This document shows positions 1 to 5,943 of a DNA stretch of 5,943 nt, piece by piece. Location of the stretch: the NCBI GenBank assembly GCA_945872805.1, contig CAMCBE010000137.1, forward strand, positions 1-5,943, read 5' to 3'. The number at the start of each line of letters is the position of its first letter. Position 1 is the first letter of the stretch. Under the pieces are notes generated by a model, which did no database searches, was not told where the DNA came from, and saw only the letters and a list, made by a program, of their open reading frames with translations. This DNA comes from Chitinophaga pinensis. GTDB lineage: Bacteria > Bacteroidota > Bacteroidia > Chitinophagales > Chitinophagaceae. The translations under genes and the position numbers were made by a program.

Positions 1-686
1 CCCTCAAAGAAGTAAACGAGGGGTGTAAAATGATGAATGAATGGGTCTACACAAAAAGCAAAGATCTGTTAGCAAAAGGAAAAAAAGTTGGAATCTTAGG
101 AGGCGATCATAGCACCGCATTGGGGTATATAAAAGCCTTATCTGAAACCTATGAATCATTTGGCATTCTTCAACTTGATGCCCATTGCGACCTCCGAAAA
201 TCATATGAAGGTCTAACATTCTCACATGGTTCAATCATGTACAATACCCTTGATTCAGTTCAACAAATATCCAAATTGGTACAGGTTGGTATTCGTGATT
301 ATTGTGAAGCAGAATGGGACTATATCTGCAATAGTAATTTCAAAGTCGTAACCTACTTTGAAAGAGAATTAAAAGAAAGAATATTCGAAGGAGAAACTTG
401 GCGAGTTATAGCAGATGAAATTGTATCTCAACTACCTGATTATATTTATATAAGTTACGACGTTGACGGACTAGACCCTAAACTTTGCCCTCATACTGGA
501 ACCCCCGTCCCTGGTGGATTAGACATGGAACAGCTAAACTATATCTTCAAAAAAATAATGTTGAGCGGAAAAAAAATAATTGGCTTCGACCTCAGTGAAA
601 CAGGCATCAGCCCTGACGGTTGGGATGAAAATGTAGGTGCTAGAATACTTTTCAAACTCTCTAACTTAATCTTAAGTCAAGAGTAA
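1..686 (+). CDS. Agmatinase/arginase-family ureohydrolase, 5'-truncated by window edge
   Basis: Members of this family use two manganese ions to hydrolyse a guanidino group and release urea, typically from agmatine or arginine, in the cytosol. The sequence shows the metal-binding signatures in order: GGDHS (histidine at 108-110), DAHCD (177-191) and SYDVDGLDP (aspartates at 459-461 and 465-467). The motif SHGSIMYN follows the second site. The C-terminus, around GWDENVGARILFKL, resembles Bacteroidota proteins annotated as agmatinase family. The frame is open from base 3 with no stop, so the ATG at 30 is internal and the true start lies to the left; about 227 residues are visible, while family members are usually around 300 or more. 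Family assignment is secure. The substrate is inference: formiminoglutamate or another guanidino compound is also possible. The next gene starts 22 bases downstream on the same strand. Confidence 0.9.
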   Translation, partial: LKEVNEGCKMMNEWVYTKSKDLLAKGKKVGILGGDHSTALGYIKALSETYESFGILQLDAHCDLRKSYEGLTFSHGSIMYNTLDSVQQISKLVQVGIRDYCEAEWDYICNSNFKVVTYFERELKERIFEGETWRVIADEIVSQLPDYIYISYDVDGLDPKLCPHTGTPVPGGLDMEQLNYIFKKIMLSGKKIIGFDLSETGISPDGWDENVGARILFKLSNLILSQE

Positions 687-708
687 GTCATTACAACGAG
701 TTGCTCAC

Positions 709-1281
709 ATGAAATCATCCAAGCGGATTTACGATTATGTGGTTGTGCTAAAAAATAACCACAAAAAAAACATTGAAAAAACAGGGTGGCTTTTCGCTAT
801 ACTCAGCTTGATACTTCAAGCCGTAACTATTTATTATACCCCATCTGATTGGACCCCGTATTTCTTTTTTATACCCTGCTTACTACTTCTTATCTCAACA
901 GTACTTGACTCAAAGAAGAAAAAACAAATTCGATTTGGAGTAATACTCATCATAGCAGGAGTTGGAATTATTATATGTGCTAAACTCCCTATGGCGATAG
1001 GACTACTGCTGATACTCGCTGGACTGTCAGAAAAACACCTTGTACTCCATCCTGAAATTGGATTTTCGGAAAAAGAAATTAAAGAAAATGGATTGTTTGG
1101 AAAAACAATCCAATGGGAGGAGTTAAATCAGGTTTTAATCAAAGACGACATACTCACCATAGACTTTAAAAATAATAAACTGATACAACGGTATACAGAT
1201 GATGAAGACGACGAAGACTATGAGGTAGGAGAAGACGAATTCAACGCGTATTGCAGAAACCGTATTGGCTTCACAGAATAG
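709..1281 (+). CDS. Four-helix membrane protein with acidic cytosolic C-terminal domain, function unknown
   Basis: I do not recognise this 190-residue protein. After a basic N-terminus (residues 1-25, rich in Lys) come four hydrophobic stretches at about 26-44, 49-66, 75-91 and 94-106. The last two are short and close together, as in a hairpin. The remainder, from about 107, is soluble and alternates short beta-like strands (GKTIQWEELNQVLI, DDILTIDF), which recalls small PH-like domains attached to membrane anchors. That comparison is a guess from pattern only. Residues 164-177 form a strongly acidic loop (DDEDDEDYEVGEDE). Both termini are probably cytosolic, given the Lys-rich N-terminus and an even helix number. 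The gene lies 22 bases after the ureohydrolase and 14 bases before the radical SAM gene, so it is probably co-transcribed with both. No good ribosome-binding site precedes the ATG, which is usual in Bacteroidota. Confidence 0.8.
   Translation: MKSSKRIYDYVVVLKNNHKKNIEKTGWLFAILSLILQAVTIYYTPSDWTPYFFFIPCLLLLISTVLDSKKKKQIRFGVILIIAGVGIIICAKLPMAIGLLLILAGLSEKHLVLHPEIGFSEKEIKENGLFGKTIQWEELNQVLIKDDILTIDFKNNKLIQRYTDDEDDEDYEVGEDEFNAYCRNRIGFTE
1089..1112 (+). repeat. Perfect 10-bp inverted repeat with GGAA loop, inside the membrane-protein gene
   Basis: The left arm TGGATTGTTT (1089-1098) and right arm AAACAATCCA (1103-1112) are exact reverse complements, separated by GGAA (1099-1102). GGAA fits the GNRA tetraloop pattern, so the transcript could form a stable hairpin. 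It lies within codons for residues 127-135 of the membrane protein and has no T-run after it, so it is not an intrinsic terminator. It could be coincidence from coding constraint, or a structural or processing element in the mRNA. Confidence 0.4.
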
Positions 1282-1295
1282 TCTTAATTTTGCAT

Positions 1296-2597
1296 ATGCC
1301 TGAGCTTTTACACTCCCCATTTTTATTGTATTCAGACGGACAAGGTAATATATTCGAAGACATCACCTTGTTTGCCGTAGGCCGTTCTGGTTGGGATGCC
1401 ATGCCCATTCCAGAGGACAATTGGATTCTATTACCTGATGGAGGTAACCTATATGAACTTCCGGGAAGAAGAGGCATTGGAATAGATGTGGCAACTGGTG
1501 AGATGAGGCTCTGTGAAAAAGGATGGGCCGTCGCTGCCTTTATACCCCCTGCCCATACAGGAACCTTCATGGCAGCCTATGAAACGGCTCCAGATGCACC
1601 AACACTTCCCCTATTCTGCTATTCAGCTGCTGGATGGTACAAAGAAGAATTTTATGTGACTGCATTGCGAATTGAAAATGACATCAGACAGGAATGTGCA
1701 GGATATGATGCAGTAGAAATTGAGAAAGGCGTAGAGAAATTATTATCGAACTACCCAAACAATAGATTAGTAAATCACTTGGCCGAAAAATGTTGTAGGA
1801 CCTATACTTGCCCTGCTGCACGAAATTTTTTCATCGGGCGATGGGAATGTCCTGTGCCAACCTCACCAGCATGCAACGCCAATTGCATAGGATGTATTTC
1901 ATTTCAACCTGAAGAAGAAACAATTATTTCAACACAAGATCGACTTCAGTTTAAACCGAGTGCAGAAGAAATAGTAGAATTTACAGTGCCTCATTTAGTT
2001 TCAGCACCATTTCCTCTAATCAGTTTTGGTCAGGGCTGCGAAGGAGAACCCTTGTTGATGTGGGAAACGATAAGAGAATCCATTCAAGAAATCAGAAAAC
2101 ATACCACAAGAGGTAGTATAAATATTAACACGAATGGCTCTATGCCCAAAGCCGTGAGGGCACTTTGTGAGGTTGGGCTGGATTCCATTCGAGTGAGTAC
2201 CAATTCTGCACAAAAATCATGGTATGAAAAATATTATAGACCAAATAATTATCAATTTGAAGACATTATTGAAAGTCTTCGTGTGATGAATGAATTTGGG
2301 AGGTGGAGCTCTATCAACTATTTTGTTTTTCCGGGATTAACAGACACTGAATCTGAGTATGAAGCCCTTCGTTTTCTCATCAAAGAGACTAACCTTAAGA
2401 TGATTCAGTGGAGAAACTTTAACATTGACCCTGATTGGTATCTGGGTCGCATGAACATCACTGAGCTAGATGAGCCAATGGGTGTTAAAAATCTTATGGA
2501 ATTGATTCGGGAAGAATTTCCTGAGTTAAAATTTGGCTATTTCAATCCTCCTATGGAGCGGATTAGTGGAAATTTTGAGAAAGATTTTGCACATTAA
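1296..2597 (+). CDS. Radical SAM protein with long N-terminal extension
   Basis: Radical SAM enzymes bind a [4Fe-4S] cluster through CX3CX2C and cleave S-adenosylmethionine to start radical chemistry. Here that motif is CNANCIGC, with Cys193, Cys197 and Cys200 of 433. It is followed by a GEP-type element (GCEGEPLL, about 248-254), a TNG segment (ININTNG, 275-281) and a core running to about residue 380. Residues 1-190 precede the core and match no domain I can name; they include a GRRGIGIDVATGEMRL stretch. Extra cysteines cluster just before the motif (166, 167, 172, 185). No cysteines follow residue 291, so there is no SPASM or Twitch C-terminus. I chose ATG 1296, which lies 14 bases after the upstream stop; the in-frame ATG at 1251 would overlap the upstream gene and adds residues unlike the rest. 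Substrate unknown. Cytosolic, with no signal peptide. Confidence 0.88.
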   Translation: MPELLHSPFLLYSDGQGNIFEDITLFAVGRSGWDAMPIPEDNWILLPDGGNLYELPGRRGIGIDVATGEMRLCEKGWAVAAFIPPAHTGTFMAAYETAPDAPTLPLFCYSAAGWYKEEFYVTALRIENDIRQECAGYDAVEIEKGVEKLLSNYPNNRLVNHLAEKCCRTYTCPAARNFFIGRWECPVPTSPACNANCIGCISFQPEEETIISTQDRLQFKPSAEEIVEFTVPHLVSAPFPLISFGQGCEGEPLLMWETIRESIQEIRKHTTRGSININTNGSMPKAVRALCEVGLDSIRVSTNSAQKSWYEKYYRPNNYQFEDIIESLRVMNEFGRWSSINYFVFPGLTDTESEYEALRFLIKETNLKMIQWRNFNIDPDWYLGRMNITELDEPMGVKNLMELIREEFPELKFGYFNPPMERISGNFEKDFAH

Positions 2598-2656
2598 ACA
2601 AACTTCATCTCTTCAATATCAACTAACTTTCGGAAAGGAAAAATAATTCTACCAGT

Positions 2657-3535
2657 ATGCCTTCTTTTGAAAGTAAAAAAAATGCAAGAGCTGCAGCCTA
2701 CACCACATTATGTTTAGGAATTCTTGCGTTGCTTTTTTTTATTGTGTCTTGGACTACCCCACCTGCAAAGGAAGTAAACCAGGATGAAGGCTTAGAAGTC
2801 AACTTAGGGAATAGCGAAACCGGTTTAGGTGAAATACAACCCCTTTTACCTGATCCGCCTGCAGCAGAGGAAGCAGTTCAGACTACTCCGCCTCCACCAT
2901 CAAAAACAATCGTAGCAGAAAAAGAAATTGAAACCAACGACAATGACAAAGAAGCTCCGGCAATCATTTCAAGCAAGCTTAAAGTTAAACTAACTCCATC
3001 TCCAACCCTTAAGCCTATAACACAACCAGTACCTAGCCCTGCAGTAGAAGCCAAACCTATAGAAACGCCACCTGCCCCAAAACCTAAAATCTTATACAAA
3101 GGAGCAACAAATAATGGGAAAGGTGGAAACAATGCAGATTCTTACCAACCAAGTAACGGACAGGGTGTTACCTCTGGAAAAGGAGATCAAGGCAAACCCA
3201 ATGGCGACCCCAACTCCGATAGCTATTCCGGTAACGGCGGCAATGGAAATGGTGGAATCTCCGTTACTGGGCCACTAAGGGGCAGAAAAATAAATAGATA
3301 CCCCTCATTTGAAGATGATTTTAACGAAAATGCAAAAATTGCAATAGATATCACCGTTGATAACCGAGGTAATGTAATTACTACCAATTTTCAGCAAAAA
3401 GGATCTACGACAGCTAATTCAGTAATGAAGAGCATAGCACTACAAAAAGCTCGTCAACTAAAGTTTTCAGCAAATGAAACAGGTTCTTCCGAGCAAATCG
3501 GTACAGTAACTTTTGTATTTAGAATAAAAAACTGA
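2657..3535 (+). CDS. TonB-family energy transducer
   Basis: TonB proteins sit in the inner membrane, span the periplasm and pass proton-motive energy from ExbB/ExbD to outer-membrane receptors. This 292-residue protein has the expected order: a short basic cytosolic N-terminus, one membrane helix (about 14-31), a Pro-rich stretch (about 62-145), a Gly/Asn/Ser-rich linker (about 150-200) and a C-terminal TonB-like domain (about 205-292). That domain has the typical pattern of IDITVDNRGNV followed by a polar helix and a closing beta strand (TVTFVFRI). The Gly/Asn linker adds length beyond the classic Pro-rich spacer. ATG 2657 is the only reasonable start, because an in-frame stop lies at 2624-2626; the purine run AAAGGA at 2634-2639 is too far away (17 bases) to be a normal ribosome-binding site. 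No exbB or exbD is visible on either side, and the specific receptor is unknown. Confidence 0.85.
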   Translation: MPSFESKKNARAAAYTTLCLGILALLFFIVSWTTPPAKEVNQDEGLEVNLGNSETGLGEIQPLLPDPPAAEEAVQTTPPPPSKTIVAEKEIETNDNDKEAPAIISSKLKVKLTPSPTLKPITQPVPSPAVEAKPIETPPAPKPKILYKGATNNGKGGNNADSYQPSNGQGVTSGKGDQGKPNGDPNSDSYSGNGGNGNGGISVTGPLRGRKINRYPSFEDDFNENAKIAIDITVDNRGNVITTNFQQKGSTTANSVMKSIALQKARQLKFSANETGSSEQIGTVTFVFRIKN

Positions 3536-3584
3536 TTTCGGATATAAAATAAATAGCGATATTTGCAATGCAAAAACAATAGAG

Positions 3585-3761
3585 ATGGACAAAAGAATAA
3601 ATACCCTTATTTTCTTAGTGGCGATTTTTTTCACAATCACTGTAACAATGACACTCTTCAAACCGGTACAGCAGTTCTTCACTGCCTTCCTATTTGGCAT
3701 CACAGGAATTGGAATTTTCTTGATGTTTTTTTCACTCTGGTTGCTTAAGGATAAAGAGTAA
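3585..3761 (+). CDS. Small two-helix membrane protein (58 residues), function unknown
   Basis: This short reading frame starts with ATG at 3585 and encodes MDKRINTLIFL through to LWLLKDKE. It has two hydrophobic segments, about residues 7-24 and 33-54, joined by a short turn (FKPVQQ). Both ends are charged (DKR at the start, KDKE at the end), consistent with both termini in the cytosol and a hairpin in the inner membrane. Support for coding comes from this membrane-protein pattern, a clean ATG-to-TAA frame on the same strand as its neighbours, its place 49 bases after the TonB stop, and the hairpins that follow. I do not recognise a family. It may act with TonB or be an independent small membrane protein; a role is inference only. 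Confidence 0.68.
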   Translation: MDKRINTLIFLVAIFFTITVTMTLFKPVQQFFTAFLFGITGIGIFLMFFSLWLLKDKE

Positions 3762-3805
3762 AATATACTAGCCCATAGTTAAGAAATTAGATATTAAAGA
3801 CAATA

Positions 3806-3838
3806 AGAAAGCCGCCTCAATGAACAAGGCGGCTTTCT
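3806..3838 (+). terminator. GC-rich hairpin, probable terminator component
   Basis: A perfect 12-bp stem, AGAAAGCCGCCT (3806-3817) with AGGCGGCTTTCT (3827-3838), encloses the 9-base loop CAATGAACA. It lies 44 bases after the last + strand stop. Only the T-rich part of the right arm stands in for a T-run; the bases after it on the + strand are TCATGAAAAAAA. It may help terminate the + strand unit or protect the 3' end of its transcript, with the next hairpin completing termination. The opposite strand could also use it as a backup. Confidence 0.7.
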
Positions 3839-3842
3839 CATG

Positions 3843-3872
3843 AAAAAAACCAAGCTGATGCTCGGTTTTTTT
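3843..3872. terminator. Bidirectional intrinsic terminator between convergent units
   Basis: Seven A then CC (3843-3851) pair with GG then seven T (3864-3872). The inner stem AGC/GCT closes a TGAT loop, and one A/C mismatch (3852 and 3863) separates the two stem parts. Read on either strand, the hairpin ends in a run of seven T, the form expected of a terminator shared by convergent genes. It lies 24 bases past the stop of the - strand oxidoreductase and about 80 bases past the + strand small membrane protein. Confidence 0.85.
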
Positions 3873-3895
3873 ATACTCTTGCTAATAAGTAGTAG

Positions 3896-5329
3896 TTATA
3901 ATGACAACGTATAGCCATCGCGGTATTCGCGCTTAACAAACTGATTGGCTGGATCAAAATTGGTTATCTCCATTTTTTGGGCATCCCACAAGAGCTTCTT
4001 TCTTCCTGAGTATTTATCCTCTTGTTTCTTCGAGTTTTGATTTCTCATCATCCAGCTGCGTATGGCTAAGTTTCCAATCAATATACTTTCTGTGAACGGA
4101 CCAGCAAATTCAAAAGGAGAGCTCGTTTTAGCATTTCCATAACCAGCAATACACGCATTAACCCACTGCAAATAATGCCCTTTAGGAACCCTTGCTAACG
4201 TTTCTGCAGGCAACGTAGTCTCTTTCATTAATTTGGTTGGCAATAAACGTGGGTTTGCACCGTAACAATCTGCCAACAATTTTCCTTTAGATCCGATAAA
4301 CAAAACTCCTCCATCCCAGTTACCAAAGTCTTCCTCTGGAAGTAATTCATCAGGGCGTTCAGGCAATAAGCCCCCATCATGCCAAGACACTTTAATTTCT
4401 CCTGGCTTACCATCTGTTCTAGGATATGACAAATGAATTATTGAAGAAGGAGGGCAACTATCTTGATTAGCCGTATCATCCCACATGGCTTTCCAAATTG
4501 ACGCTACAGAACATTCAACCGAAGAAGGATAAAGTATAGGCAGGCAACGGAAAACAGGATCCATGATATGACAAGCCATATCACCTAACGCCCCAGTACC
4601 AAAGGCCCACCAACCTCTCCAATTGAATGGAAGGTATGCAGGATTATAATCAATCATTTTTGCAGGCCCAATCCATAGATCCCAATTCAATTCTTTTGGA
4701 ATATCAAATTGTCCAGTAGGTGTTGGAATACCTTGTGGCCAAACAGGTCTGTTTGTCCAACATTTCACTTCCGTGACATCACCAATTAAGCCAGATGCAA
4801 CCAATTCTTGGGTTCTCCTAACACCATCCCCTGAACCACCCTGATTACCCATCTGAGTTACTACCTTATATTTTTTAGCTGCTTCTGTTAAGATGCGTGC
4901 TTCATAAATATCGTGCGTCAACGGCTTTTGCGTATACACATGTTTACCCAACTGCATAGCGGCAAGTGTGGCTACGGCATGCGTATTATCAGGCGTTGAG
5001 ATTGAGCACGCATCTATATTATCTTTCTCCTTATCCAACATCTCCCTAAAATCGTTATAATAATTTGCCTTAGAGAAACGCTTTCTAGATTTAGCTGCAG
5101 CGCGATCGTCTACATCGGCCATAGCAACAATGACAACATTTTTACTCTTTGAAAATTCAGACAAATCGCTTTCCCCTTTTCCCCCGGCGCCAATACCAGC
5201 AATACGGAGTTTGTCACTAGGTGCTACATGCCCCCTACCTAATACATGGCGAGGCACAATGGTAAAACCTGCAAGACCTAAAGCACTTGTTTGAATAAAT
5301 TTTCTACGGGGATAATTTTTCGATGCCAT
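3896..5329 (-). CDS. Tat-exported Gfo/Idh/MocA family oxidoreductase
   Basis: These enzymes use NAD(P) to oxidise or reduce sugars, inositols and related compounds. The 477-residue protein opens with a twin-arginine signal (PRRKFIQ, Arg8 and Arg9) and a hydrophobic stretch to about residue 26, so export to the periplasm is expected. A Rossmann nucleotide-binding motif follows (GIGAGG, 45-50), then an ADVD segment at the end of the second strand (71-74). The usual EKP motif reads QKP here (Gln134, Lys135, Pro136), keeping the lysine. The second domain carries GALGDMACHIMD, with Asp250 and His254 matching the family's catalytic Asp and His. The match to secreted Bacteroidota homologues is strong through CWTNRPVWPQG and NWDLWIGPA. 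Start ATG 5327-5329 lies 23 bases after the upstream stop, and the Tat motif right behind it supports that start. Substrate unknown; cofactor may be tightly bound. Confidence 0.93.
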   Translation of the reverse strand: MASKNYPRRKFIQTSALGLAGFTIVPRHVLGRGHVAPSDKLRIAGIGAGGKGESDLSEFSKSKNVVIVAMADVDDRAAAKSRKRFSKANYYNDFREMLDKEKDNIDACSISTPDNTHAVATLAAMQLGKHVYTQKPLTHDIYEARILTEAAKKYKVVTQMGNQGGSGDGVRRTQELVASGLIGDVTEVKCWTNRPVWPQGIPTPTGQFDIPKELNWDLWIGPAKMIDYNPAYLPFNWRGWWAFGTGALGDMACHIMDPVFRCLPILYPSSVECSVASIWKAMWDDTANQDSCPPSSIIHLSYPRTDGKPGEIKVSWHDGGLLPERPDELLPEEDFGNWDGGVLFIGSKGKLLADCYGANPRLLPTKLMKETTLPAETLARVPKGHYLQWVNACIAGYGNAKTSSPFEFAGPFTESILIGNLAIRSWMMRNQNSKKQEDKYSGRKKLLWDAQKMEITNFDPANQFVKREYRDGYTLSL

Positions 5330-5352
5330 TTGAAATAGTATTAGATTATAGA

Positions 5353-5943
5353 TTAACTATATTTTACACACTCTTTATTTTCTTTTTCACTGTATTCAAG
5401 TCCGTATTGTTTCAACACATCATCTGGCACACCATTCCATTGGTTAGGACTATTTCCAACATACCCTAAATCATCATACCCCATCTTTGTAGTATAGAAA
5501 CCCGTCACAGTTAAATTTCTAATCAATGTAAAAAATGCAACGCCTTGTGCTAATGATTTTTTTGCTTTTAGCGGATAAGCAATTTCATCGATAATAGCGA
5601 TTTGTTCTTCACGACTTGAGTCTTTAAATGATTTATCATTCTTTTTAGAGGCATATATATCAAGCCAACGTAAACCACCACGCATAGGTGTTTGATTCTC
5701 TGGCATGTCTTTTACAATAAATTCAATAAACTCTGGAACCTTCGCATCGGTAGCACTACCGCTCACTTCATCTTTAGGAATGATAATGTCTGCCAGAATG
5801 GTGATTGTTGCCATCTCGTGTGGTGTAAAGAACGTAGTAGAAACAGCCTTATCGTATTGGGCAACTTCTTCAGGTTGCCTATCTAACGTGAAGCCATCTG
5901 CAACGATTTTGCTGACGCCCTCTTTAGTTTTTTCTCCTGGCTT
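5353..5943 (-). CDS. Gluconate 2-dehydrogenase subunit 3 family protein, N-terminus beyond window edge
   Basis: In the founding gluconate dehydrogenase, subunit 3 is a small exported partner of the flavin (GMC-type) catalytic subunit and a cytochrome subunit. The 196 visible residues match the family pattern: FFTPHEMATITILADIIIPKD (visible residues 38-58), then GSATDAKVPEFIEF, TPMRGGLRWLD, and near the end FFTLIRNLTVTGFYTT with GYDDLGYVGN. The frame stays open to base 5943 (reading KPGEKTKEGVSK at the edge), so the Met at 5814 sits inside the conserved region and is not the start; the missing N-terminus would be expected to carry a signal peptide. The Gfo/Idh/MocA gene follows 23 bases downstream on the same strand, so the two are probably co-transcribed. 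A GMC oxidoreductase gene may lie nearby outside the window, but this is inference from similar loci. Confidence 0.9.
   Translation of the reverse strand, partial: KPGEKTKEGVSKIVADGFTLDRQPEEVAQYDKAVSTTFFTPHEMATITILADIIIPKDEVSGSATDAKVPEFIEFIVKDMPENQTPMRGGLRWLDIYASKKNDKSFKDSSREEQIAIIDEIAYPLKAKKSLAQGVAFFTLIRNLTVTGFYTTKMGYDDLGYVGNSPNQWNGVPDDVLKQYGLEYSEKENKECVKYS

Noticed and set aside
1251..1295. Upstream in-frame ATG at 1251 as the radical SAM start
   Set aside because: It would overlap the preceding gene by 31 bases, and the 15 added residues do not look like a natural N-terminus; ATG 1296 gives the MPELLHSPF beginning just after the upstream stop.
1271..1570. Opposite-strand frame over the start of the radical SAM gene
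   Set aside because: It lies fully over a well-supported gene and the junction with its neighbour, and its translation shows no domain or start signal.
2624..2631. TAACTTTC as a Bacteroidota-type -7 promoter element (TAnnTTTG) before tonB
   Set aside because: It differs at the last base, and the nearest upstream TTG (2587-2589) is 34 bases away, much more than the usual spacing of about 20.
2733..2740. Run of eight T in tonB (and eight A at 763-770 in the membrane-protein gene) as phase-variable tracts
   Set aside because: Short homopolymers in AT-rich DNA; the T-run encodes part of the membrane helix and the A-run a Lys-rich end. No sign of frame variation in this single sequence.
2878..3132. 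Opposite-strand open frame across the tonB linker
   Set aside because: It is the complement of Pro-rich and Gly-rich codons, which naturally lacks stops; composition gives low-complexity Gly/Ser/Leu with no recognisable domain.
3558..3565. GATATTTG as a -7 promoter element before the small membrane protein
   Set aside because: One mismatch at the first base and no TTG at the right distance upstream; too weak to call.
3563..3748. + strand frame overlapping the small membrane protein
   Set aside because: Its product is rich in Cys, His and Asn with no coherent pattern, whereas the frame starting at 3585 gives a clean two-helix membrane protein.

Overview
The window looks like an ordinary stretch of chromosome from a member of the Bacteroidota, most likely near the Chitinophagaceae/Sphingobacteria. 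This is inferred from gene content: a TonB protein with a Pro-rich then Gly/Asn-rich linker, a Tat-exported Gfo/Idh/MocA oxidoreductase next to a gluconate 2-dehydrogenase subunit 3-like protein, and an agmatinase-family enzyme of a type I associate with that phylum. The DNA is AT-rich, and start codons generally lack a well-spaced Shine-Dalgarno sequence, as is usual there. I see no transposase, integrase, tRNA, rRNA, CRISPR array or phage gene.

Left part, + strand, 1-2597: the 3' portion of an arginase/agmatinase-family metalloenzyme runs in from the left edge. It is followed after 22 bases by a four-helix membrane protein with a cytosolic, acidic C-terminal domain. After 14 more bases comes a radical SAM protein that carries about 190 residues ahead of its iron-sulfur motif. 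The short gaps suggest co-transcription.

Middle part, + strand, 2657-3761: a TonB-type energy transducer, then a 58-residue protein with two membrane helices. The + strand genes end in an intergenic stretch (3762-3895) holding two hairpins in tandem. The second has a T-run on both strands and can serve as a shared terminator for the convergent units.

Right part, - strand, 3896-5943: two genes read toward the middle. The upstream one, cut by the right edge, is a gluconate 2-dehydrogenase subunit 3-like protein. The downstream one is a Tat-signal Gfo/Idh/MocA oxidoreductase. Together they suggest a periplasmic sugar or polyol oxidation module whose remaining parts lie beyond the edge.

I found no clear new multi-gene system. 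The items most worth a second look are the radical SAM protein with its cysteine-rich N-terminal region and membrane-protein neighbour, the small membrane protein behind TonB, and a perfect 10-bp hairpin with a GNRA loop inside the membrane-protein gene.
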